In this document: positions 56,684 to 64,000 of the stretch, piece after piece | Layout of the letters: the number at the start of each line of letters is the position of its first letter | Position numbering within the stretch: the stretch's first letter is position 1 | DNA from: Ipomoea triloba | Taxonomy: Eukaryota > Streptophyta > Magnoliopsida > Solanales > Convolvulaceae | Direction of reading: 5' to 3' | Length of the DNA stretch: 64,000 nucleotides | Assembly: GCF_003576645.1 (NCBI RefSeq) | Contig: NC_044917.1 | Span: 21,410,791-21,474,790 of the forward strand | Translations under genes and position numbers: made by a program | The notes under the pieces: model-generated | What the model saw: only the letters and a program-made list of their open reading frames with translations | The model's database searches: none | Told to the model about the DNA's origin: nothing

Positions 56684-56714
<31 letters not shown>
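54947..56714. repeat. 52-bp minisatellite x 34 inside the 5' LTR
   Basis: Unit: palindrome CTCTTAAAAGAG, then ATAAACAAAAAA, then (TA)n of about 28 bp. CTCT recurs every 52 bp from 54947 to 56663, 34 copies with no visible difference. A longer (TA)n closes it (to 56758). It extends the LTR from about 0.45 kb to 2.2 kb. Confidence 0.95.
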
Positions 56715-56761
<47 letters not shown>

Positions 56762-57024
56762 GGACGTGAGGAAAAAAAGAAATGGATAAGGATGTAATGT
56801 ATTCAATTGAGATATTGATGAGTGCATTACAAAGCAAATAAGCTAGCCTATTTATACATTGAAAAATAGAGAGATTTGCGGCATGCTATGGACGTGTAAG
56901 AGCTGCGGATGAGGTGGAGAGAATCATGCGGCACAACCGCAGTACGTGGGAGATTAACGAGAGATGATGTCTTCTTGGGTGTGAATGGATTTGAGCCACA
57001 TATATTTCATGTCCTAACAAACCC

Positions 57025-57480
57025 ACTGATTAGCCTCATCCTTTAACTTTAGAATTCTATTCTTTCTTTTCTGAGCCGAAGCGTATTGATGGAAAAATTT
57101 AGTGTTTCTATCTCCTTGCAACAACCAGTGTTGCTTGTGTCTTTAACGACAAAAAATATGTTGTTGGTGGTAGAGGCCTCTCAACCGTCCATCATAATCA
57201 CAAAACAGAGCCAAACTAGCCTCATCACATCTATCTCGCAAACTATTAAGTATCCGCAAACTATTAAGTGAATTATGGATAGCTGCAATCTCTTTCTCTA
57301 CCCGTTGAGCAAAATTACATACCACCCCAACATTTTTAGTCTAGGTGGAATTCAAACTCTTGTACGGAATATTAGCTCAATCTTAAGGTTGTCTGCTTGG
57401 AACACTATGGACGAGCTTCATAGTGGTGTGATGGACAATTTTAATATGTCTTCCCAAGTGCATGATTCAGTATAATGATA
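57025..57480 (-). pseudogene. LINE 5' continuation, split off by the Copia insertion
   Basis: Minus translation: ISNFA/VCNFAQRVEKEIAAIH region upstream, then WLLQGDRNTKFFHQYASAQK and RKNRILKLKDEANQW up to the insertion point. WLxxGDRNTKFFH is the hallmark linker between endonuclease and RT of plant LINEs. It joins in order with the RT part at 51235-49450. No endonuclease is readable further out. Confidence 0.85.
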
Positions 57481-57572
57481 GTATACAAAAGCAAGGGTTG
57501 AACATACAGGAAATTGTAACAATGCAATAAGCAAATTAAAGTTTTATTAATTACTCAAGCGAGTCAAAGTAG

Positions 57573-57740
57573 GGGTCAGCAATTCGATTCGGTTTATTCG
57601 AATCGAATCGAACTAGTAATATACCGAAAAACTGAATGGTTCGAGATTTTTGTATACCGAACATTTCGTTTTTTAACCGAACCGAACGGTTTAATAAAAA
57701 TCGAACTGGACTGAATATGATTTGATTTTAATAATAATAA

Positions 57741-57807
<67 letters not shown>

Positions 57808-58173
57808 GAAGTAAATCTAACTCCCTTGCTTATAGCTTGTTCTCTACTTTGCACTTTTGTTGTTTGCTGCAATTGTTCTTTACCTCACAATTAGTACTTA
57901 GCACTATGTTTGAACTTTGAATTGCTATTTTGTTTTATAATGTTTAGATTTTGGATATGTATTATGTGATTATGTGAATGTGTATTGTTTGGTAGTATGT
58001 TCGGAAAATTAAGAAATGTTTGAAATTTGGAGATCTTAAACCGAACCAAACTAAATCCGAATCGAAACCGAATCGAACTCTAATGTTAAACTGAATGGTT
58101 TAATTTTTTTGAAACCGAAAAATCGAAATCGAAACAAAAAAAATTGAACTGAAGCTCGAAACGCCCACCCCTA
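57573..58173. mobile_element. TIR element with (AAC)n/(AAT)n
   Basis: Ends TAGGGGTCAGCAATTCGA and, inverted, TAGGGGTGGGCGTTTCGAGC, with long diverged arms of TTCGGTTT/AAACCGAA motifs. The interior holds (AAC)n then (AAT)n (57738-57806). About 600 bp, no ORF; the poly-Leu frame is the microsatellite. hAT-like ends are possible. Confidence 0.6.
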
Positions 58174-58412
58174 ATTCAAAGTACTTAAGAACTTAATGCC
58201 AAAGAGGAATTTCAACTCAAAAGTAATATAATTAAATAAAGACTCAAGGAAACTACACAAATGAACAACCAGAAATCAAAATATCAAATTATTAACTAAA
58301 ACGGAAAAGCCTAGGAACATAAATCAATAATAATTACTAATTTTGCATTTTAGCACACCTTTGCCAATAAATTAAAGGTTCGTTCTTTCGTTAATATAAC
58401 TACTTCGTATGA

Positions 58413-58686
58413 TGAATGTGTTATATTGAATAATAGATTTCCAGATACATTGAGTACATAAAATACATATAGACAAATGCAATAACTAGAAGTCTAAAGA
58501 GACTAAACTACTGGAGTCCTATTACACCCCCTCAAGCTTAAGGTGGTAACCACACAAAATTAAGCTTGTCGCGAAGCAACACAACCCGTTTCACAGACAA
58601 AGGTTTGGTAAAAATGTTAGCAACCTGATCCTGCGTAGAGACAAAATGAACCTTGAGATCACCAGAAGCAACTTTGTCCCAGAAAA
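58413..58686 (-). mobile_element. Copia 3' end with a 114-bp LTR
   Basis: Minus strand reads DKVASGDLKVHFVSTQDQVA then NIFTKPLSVKRVVLLRDKLN and a stop: the end of Copia RNase H (VKxHFVSTxDQxADxFTKPL). Then a purine tract CTTGAGGGGG and a short LTR (58526-58413) running TGTAATAGGACTCC to CACATTCA. The upstream side is cut at 58686 where different sequence starts. Confidence 0.85.
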
Positions 58687-58689
58687 AGT

Positions 58690-61080
58690 GGTGACAGCAA
58701 CTTGTAAGTGATAGGGTGAAATGTCAAAAGATATGTGTGTGTTAAAACGGAAAGTCGGTGACTCCCCAAGTGTCGGTCTCGAAGGAAGGACGTGGATGTG
58801 TGTCAAGTGTTCGGGTGTTTACTTGATTGAGTCTTGCAAGGGATTCGAGTGTGGTGAGTGGTGAATCGTGAGTGAAGGGAGTTCATAAGGTTTGGTTTGA
58901 GTGCAAGAAAGTGGTAAAGTAAAAGAGTTTGAAAATATGTAAAAGGGGTAGGGATTGGATAGTGTTCATCTATGTTGCATCTTGGTGTGTCTAAGGTAAT
59001 GGATAAACAATACAAGGATGTTGGCTATTCAAGAGTGTGTGTTCTTAGTCCTTTTCCACCTTTGTGTACTAAGGCTTCTTTGACTTAGGAGTGTCTTCAA
59101 GCATCCAAAGCTCTAAGAGGAATTTTATCAAACACTTGAGCTACACACTATCCTACTATTCTTAAGAAGTCCATAGGATCTATGATTGTTACAAAACTTC
59201 AAATCCTAACTCTAATCAAATACATGAAAGAGTCAAGAGCTCAATCTCTCATCTAGATTGGCCAAATCCAAACAAGATCTCATCAAAACAACAATCAATA
59301 GACAAGAATAGATAATCCAAAAATCTAAGCATTTAGATCCAAAAATAGATATAAGATCATCACACTAGCAACATATCTTCACACAATCCAAATCCCTAGA
59401 TTAAACTAGCCACTCATGATATGAAATTCAAGACAAAAGCTAATTTAATCCAAGAACAAGATAACAAAATATAATAGAAATGTAATAGAGATCACTGAAG
59501 GAAGTATATTTTTGCGGTGAGGTGTGAATGTGAAGGTGGAAGTGGTAAAACGAAGAGTCAAGACTCCCCGAGTGTCGTGTCTGTCAAGGATGGCGAATGG
59601 GAAACGAATTATCGTGTGGCATCTAAGAGGTTGAAGAGAAAGAGTTACGGGAATGACTAAAGGTTGGATTCATTTGTAAGAGGGGGAAGGTTGATAGTGG
59701 TTGTGTAAAATAAATAAAAGTAAAGTGGAGATTGGGGCTTTAGGCTTTTCCATGTGGTCTATCTTTGGATGGTTTTGCGAGTGCAAGTCGTGGAATAGAC
59801 TAGGGAGTTCGTGGCACACTACCAAGTGACGTCACACTTTGGACTCCCACATCCTCATTCGGGTGGGGCATTTCATCGAACACTTTGTCTACCACTCCTC
59901 TCGGATCTCGTCCTTTCGGACTAAGAGCGGAGATGTGGGTGAGTTAGACTCGTGAGTGGCCGCTATCGCACACACACTCACTTCCTTTGGGTTTGCTACC
60001 TAATGTGGCCACAAAAGGCACAAAGCTTGAAGAACATCATCCACACAAGTTCAACATCCAACAACCAAGTAACTCACAATTCAAAGCAATAATATTAAAC
60101 ATCCACATAGATCTACCTTGGGGCCACCAATCCCCTTTCTAATCTACTCTATCATGCTAAAGAAACAAGAAAAAGAAAGGAAAATTCAAAGAAACAAGTA
60201 TTGAATTATAAATTGGAGAGAATGGTTACCACCCTTAGAAACGGGATCTTTACAATCTTGATCTTGAAATCCCAATCTTCATTCTTGCCCTTGATCTATT
60301 CTAAACTATGAGAGAAAGGAATTTTCCCCCAAGAGGGGAGAAAACCCTCTAGATCTATTCTACCCTATTCTATGAATTTTCTGATCTAATCCCCTCCTCT
60401 TTTTTAGGTTTTGGGCAAAAGGGATTTATATAGGTGACAAAAAGGGAACAAACTTCCCAAAATGGCCCTTGGCCCGACCACGCTCGCTTCCACGCGTGGT
60501 GGTGGGCGTGGGAGCTTACTGGAATTATTCCACGCCCAGCCACACGCGTGTGAGGCTGCGTGGGACAATACTACATTGCGGCTTGTTTGTCTTTTGCTCT
60601 ATTTTAGCCTCAAATCCCTCTCCAACCTGTGAAATATCTCAAAACTCCTCCTAGGAATGATGTTAGAAGATTTTGATCGCATTTGAGCTAAATTGCATGC
60701 AATTGTTGTAATCGGATGTCAAAACGATGCACTTTTAATCTAATTAAAACCCTTTTAAGTGCTATTCTTGGTGCTTATCAAAGTTTCCACACTTAAACCT
60801 TGCTTGTCCTCAAGCAAGCATACTTTCCTAATCCCTAATCATGTAAGCACCAAAAATAGTTATTTCTTTCATGGTTAACCAATCAAGTGATGTGTAGGTG
60901 TTCAGAATTGAGTGGGTGAAATCCCCTACACTATCTATCAAGACTGCTAAACTCATGCCAACCAAATGTAAGAAATATGCTAAGGAATTTAAGGTCTCGA
61001 GAGATGGACATTATATGAGAAGTTTTGTTCACACCTTTAAGCATGCAAGTGACAATTGGATTTCACCTTGTATTTTCTAG
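58690..61080. repeat. Non-coding retroelement-derived sequence
   Basis: Two diverged similar stretches, 58690-58990 and 59512-59800, both carry GACTCCCCRAGTGTCG and then GTG-rich text. 59060-59500 is one arm of a large inverted repeat (partner 63530-64000). 60430-60620 has GC-rich CACGCGTG-type palindromes. No gene seen. Confidence 0.45.
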
Positions 61081-61169
61081 GGGCCTCCAGCCGATCCGAC
61101 TAGTGGGAACGATGCTCACCCCTTAGCCAATTTCCAACCTAACGCCAAAGCCTCTTTACATTATATAAG

Positions 61170-61460
61170 TGAGGGCAGGGACATGGACCGCTCATCGCCA
61201 TGGCTTGGGCGATCACTCTATTTTCTCGCTTCCTAGGATAACGTCATTAGGCGACCCGACTTCGCATGGAGCTCCATGCTTTTTCAAAGGTCAGTGCAAT
61301 GGGTGCCTGAATCCTAGCGAAGTGGCTCACCTCCTCTCTATTTTCTCATCTTTCAAGATCTCTTCGGGGCAACCGACTTCACATGGATCTCCATGCTTTT
61401 TCGAAGACAGTGCAATGGTTACCCCTTATCCAGACAAGATGGCTCACCTCGTTTTTATCT
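61170..61460 (+). repeat. About 125-bp diverged tandem duplication
   Basis: The order CTCTATTTTCTC, CGACTTCRCATGGA, CTCCATGCTTTTTC, CAGTGCAATGG, GATGGCTCACCTC occurs twice in a row. Degenerate, not coding. Confidence 0.65.
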
Positions 61461-62487
61461 CTAAGAATGGCCTTAGGCCTTTTTACTTTTCTCCATATCA
61501 ACCCCTCATGCCTTTTTCTAGGGATTAGGGATTGTTTTCACTCATAGCTCACTTAGGCTCACCTTTTGCCCCATGTCCTGCTAAGATTAGTTCAGTTTCC
61601 AGGCTTCGCAATTCTTATCTTTCTAAAACTCAAAGGATTCACACTCCCACTTCGAGAGATCCTTGACTGAGGTCCAAACAAAATACAAGGTGAAAGCATG
61701 CAAGCACTCATCAAAAATTTTCAATTTGGGTCGGAATGTGCAAATTGGTGCAAAGTGAAACTTCCAAAGCATATTTAAGACATTCAATCCTTGGCACAAG
61801 GTTAGGAGTCCTCCTAGATAGTATCGGCAATAACACACCCTCTAGGTTCCTATACCTTATCACTTAATCAATCAACTGTTTCAAGAAGCATACACCCTTT
61901 CCACACTTAAAAGTAAACATCGTCCTCGATGTTTCCATAAGGAACGGGGAAAAAGGATATATGTTTAAGGGTTCTACACACGCCCCTTTTCCACACTTAA
62001 AAGTGTGAACTGGGCTAAAACAGTTCTAAATAAACAGACTATGTCCGATACAACAATGTTATGCACCTCTTCATTTGCGATTCAAGAAAATAAAGCAATT
62101 AAGTCGAGCAGGGCGTCGAATTAGGATAAAAGAAATACTTACAATTTGTATCCTTATCGAAGTTTTGCAATCTATGCTCGCCCTTCAAAACATGGTCAGA
62201 GTAAGGGTAAGGAAATAAATTAGGAATTGAAATTATACCTTTCAAGATTGGTCTTTCTTTGGTGATGTTAGAGTGGTTCCTTCTTCTCCTTATTTGTGGG
62301 TTGCCTCCCATAAGCGCCACGTTTAACGTCTTTGGCTAGACGAAACGTGCAAGATAAAACATAAACAGAAAATAGCTAAAAATATAAACAAAAATGAAAG
62401 ATTGTCCACAATCATTTGTTCAGAATTATCAAGTCACAATTCATCATCATCAAATTTTTCTTTTCTTTCTTCAGTTTCTTCCTTTCT
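61461..62487. other. Non-coding retroelement spacer
   Basis: Minus strand carries motifs such as TTTTAAGTGTGGAAA (twice, around 61900 and 61990), of the kind seen downstream of gag/ORF1 in plant Athila-like elements. No ORF with family support. Confidence 0.4.
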
Positions 62488-63428
62488 TCATGTTCTCTTG
62501 ATTTCCTTAATCTCTCTCGAAATCTCGTCCAGTTTCTGCATTTGCTCCAGGTGCAATTGGTATTGGAAATTTTGGAGGGATCTCCAATCAGTGACTGGGG
62601 TGAACCAGCTCGGAATGTTGAAGCTAGCGGAATTGGGGTTTTGCTCTTCGGGTTGTGGTGGAGGTACAGACGGTCCGGGCTCTCTTGGTGGTGGAGAATA
62701 CATCGAAGAATCCACTGGCTAGTACATCTCATTTGAGGATGGGGTAAGGAATGACATTGGTGAGGGTGTGAACCCTAGGGATGTCATTGGCGTGTCGGCA
62801 TGGTCTTCCGCCATCTCATTATCTACCCTCGTTCGCGCCAGTTGTCTTAAGTGAAGTTTTGCGACATCTTCGGGAGATAAAGGAACTATGTTCGCTCCTG
62901 GAAGTCTGTGCTCGAACCAGTGTATTTTCATGTGATGACCTAGTGAGATATACAATCTTGTCACCATCGGGCCTACAAAAATTGCCCTGGCCGATTCTTG
63001 CTGTTGTGCAACAAGCAAGTTCTTGCAAATCGAGCTCATATTCACCGAGTTCCCTGTGTCCCTACTCCATAGCATGAATAGCTCCGCCTTTGAGACTCGG
63101 CCATAGGTCTCAGGCCTTCCTTCCCATGAATGAGCAATCACCTTCCATAAGACCTTTAAGTCTTCTCTTATGATTTGGGAGACTCGTATCCTTGACCCTT
63201 TCCATTTGACTCCTTGTCTTGCGATCATTGACCAATACTTTCTCGGAATGTCCCTATCTCCAAAGTCATGCCTTAATCTTCGATACCAGTGCTTTGACTG
63301 GTCTTCCTCATCGTAGAATCCTAGGAGAACACCCAAACAGTTGGCCGATATGTGATAATCCTGATTGAAGAGTCGAAACTTAATGGTCGGGCTGTAGAGA
63401 TCTCTAGCTACTCCTTTGATGAATTTTC
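62488..63428 (-). pseudogene. Athila-like ORF1 / putative plant transposon protein, broken
   Basis: Minus frame enters at 63428 without a start (KFIKGVARDLYSPTIKFRL, FNQDYHISANCLGVLLGFYD) and runs through YRRLRHDFGDRDIPRKYW, GRPETYGRVSKAELFMLWS and IFVGPMVTRLYISLGHHM to SSNEMY and a stop at 62719. The same frame then continues with PVDSSMYSPPPREPGPSV, SWFTPVTDWRSLQNFQ and LDEISREIKEIKRT to 62488. The ISKAELxxLW and LITxL-type blocks match ORF1/gag-like proteins of Athila-type Ty3/Gypsy elements (moderate, from memory). The N-terminus is cut off at 63428 by LTR-like sequence. Confidence 0.6.
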
Positions 63429-63429
63429 A

Positions 63430-64000
63430 AGGGGGAGCCTAGAAAATTAGTTTTCCTTTTCTTAGTTTTTCCTTTGGAGAACTCTCTTCATTTTTCTTAG
63501 TTTTTAGATTAGATTAATCTCCATAGTAGAAGACAACAGGCTTGGATTGAAGATCTTCTTCTCTCTAGGTGATCTCTATTTCATTTCTATAATTTTAGCT
63601 ATCTTGTTCTTGGATTAAATTAGCTTTTGCTTGCATTTCATATTATGAGTAGCTAATTTAGTCTAGGGATTTGGATTGTGTGATTGAATATTGCTTTTGT
63701 GATGATCTTATTTCTATATCTTGGATCTATGAGTTTGTGTTGATGGATTATCTATTCTTGTCTTTTGATTGTTGTTTTGATGAGATCTTGTTTGGATTTG
63801 GCCAATCTAGATGAGAGATTGAGCTCTTGACTCTTTCATGTCTTTGATTAGAGTTAGGATTTGAAGCTTGACACATTCAAAGTTCCTATGGACTTCTTAA
63901 GAATAGTAGGATAGTGTGTAGCTTAAGTGTTTGATAAAATTCCTCTTAGAACTTTGGATGCTTGAAGGCACTCCTAAGTCAAAGAAGCCTTAGTACACAA
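63430..64000 (+). repeat. Right arm of a large inverted repeat, runs off the window
   Basis: 63530-64000 read in reverse matches 59060-59500 base for base over long runs, for example TGTACTAAGGCTTCTTTGAC, ATGAAAGAGTCAAGAGCTCA and TAATTTAATCCAAGAACAAG. It looks like an LTR or leader of a retroelement present in both orientations. It has no ORF. Confidence 0.8.

Larger units (their letters stand above)
51394..57019 (-). mobile_element. Tork/Tnt1-like Copia LTR retrotransposon, internally deleted
   Basis: LTRs 51394-52323 and 54797-57019 both run TGTTAGGA to TCCTAACA, and the element is flanked by the 5-bp duplication AACCC (51389-51393, 57020-57024). On the minus strand the 5' LTR is followed by a primer-binding site GTGGTATCAAAGC (matches initiator tRNA-Met type), then gag, broken integrase and a purine tract AAGGTGGAGAT before the 3' LTR. 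Protease, reverse transcriptase and RNase H are absent, so it is non-autonomous. Outside the repeat arrays the LTRs differ at about 4 of 380 compared bases, all transitions, so insertion was fairly recent. It splits a LINE. Confidence 0.95.

Noticed and set aside
54940..56760. Regular repeats with equal spacing looked like a CRISPR array
   Set aside because: The 'spacers' are all the same (TA)n; this is a minisatellite in a plant LTR.
57594..57872. Poly-Leu ORF
   Set aside because: Translation of (AAC)n/(AAT)n microsatellite.
62402..63077. Plus-strand ORFs of about 100 codons
   Set aside because: Antisense to the Athila-like ORF; no family support.

Overview
This is a gene-poor, AT-rich stretch of a flowering-plant nuclear genome. 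Supporting signs are split genes with GT-AG introns, plant-specific gene families, SINE, LINE, Copia, Athila-like and Mutator-like remnants, and many (TA)n microsatellites. The proteins look like those of a core eudicot, perhaps an asterid, but I cannot name the species. Two assembly gaps (19770-19794 and 51560-51990) both lie inside (TA)n tracts.

Seven protein genes can be supported, all rebuilt exon by exon. In order they are: a Kish/TMEM167-type Golgi membrane protein (minus, coding 1840-3251); an IRX10/IRX10-like GT47 xylan xylosyltransferase (plus, 12941-16058); a plastid rubredoxin-like protein (plus, 24497-25523) convergent with the chloroplast protein CRL/CRUMPLED LEAF (minus, 25840-28457); two tandem copies of an At4g14100-like secreted protein (minus, 31759-33464 and 35994-37023); and a short-chain dehydrogenase/reductase (minus, 38595-41009). 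From memory, rubredoxin-like, CRL and SDR are consecutive in Arabidopsis (At5g51010-51020-51030), so the gene island at 24-41 kb looks like conserved microsynteny. The rest is housekeeping or metabolic: xylan synthesis and secretion in the Golgi, plastid electron transfer and plastid division, and redox metabolism. Nothing suggests that these genes form one pathway.

Region by region: 0-5 kb holds the Kish gene, a MITE in its last intron and a LINE tail. 5.2-8 kb is GC-rich minisatellite between two LTR-like ends in opposite orientation. 8-12.9 kb is repeat, including a 1.7-kb inverted-repeat element carrying a MITE. 12.9-16.1 kb is the GT47 gene with one SINE in each of its first two introns. 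16-24.4 kb is a chain of short elements separated by (TA)n, a 372-bp tandem repeat and LTR scraps. 24.4-41 kb is the gene island, with several MITEs showing clear target-site duplications. 42.4-47.5 kb is a decayed Mutator-like region with Ulp1-protease and FAR1-type zinc-knuckle remnants. 48.2-49.3 kb is a nested foldback element. 49.4-57.5 kb is a decayed LINE split by an internally deleted Tork/Tnt1-like Copia element (perfect 5-bp target duplication), one of whose LTRs has grown a 52-bp x 34 minisatellite. 57.5-64 kb holds another inverted-repeat element, a Copia 3' end with a 114-bp LTR, and an Athila-like ORF inside a large inverted repeat that runs off the window.

No previously undescribed gene system stands out. 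The most notable structures are the LTR-borne minisatellite, the (TA)n-bounded cassettes, the stop-free 81-nt first intron of CRL, and the layered nested insertions that can be dated relative to one another.
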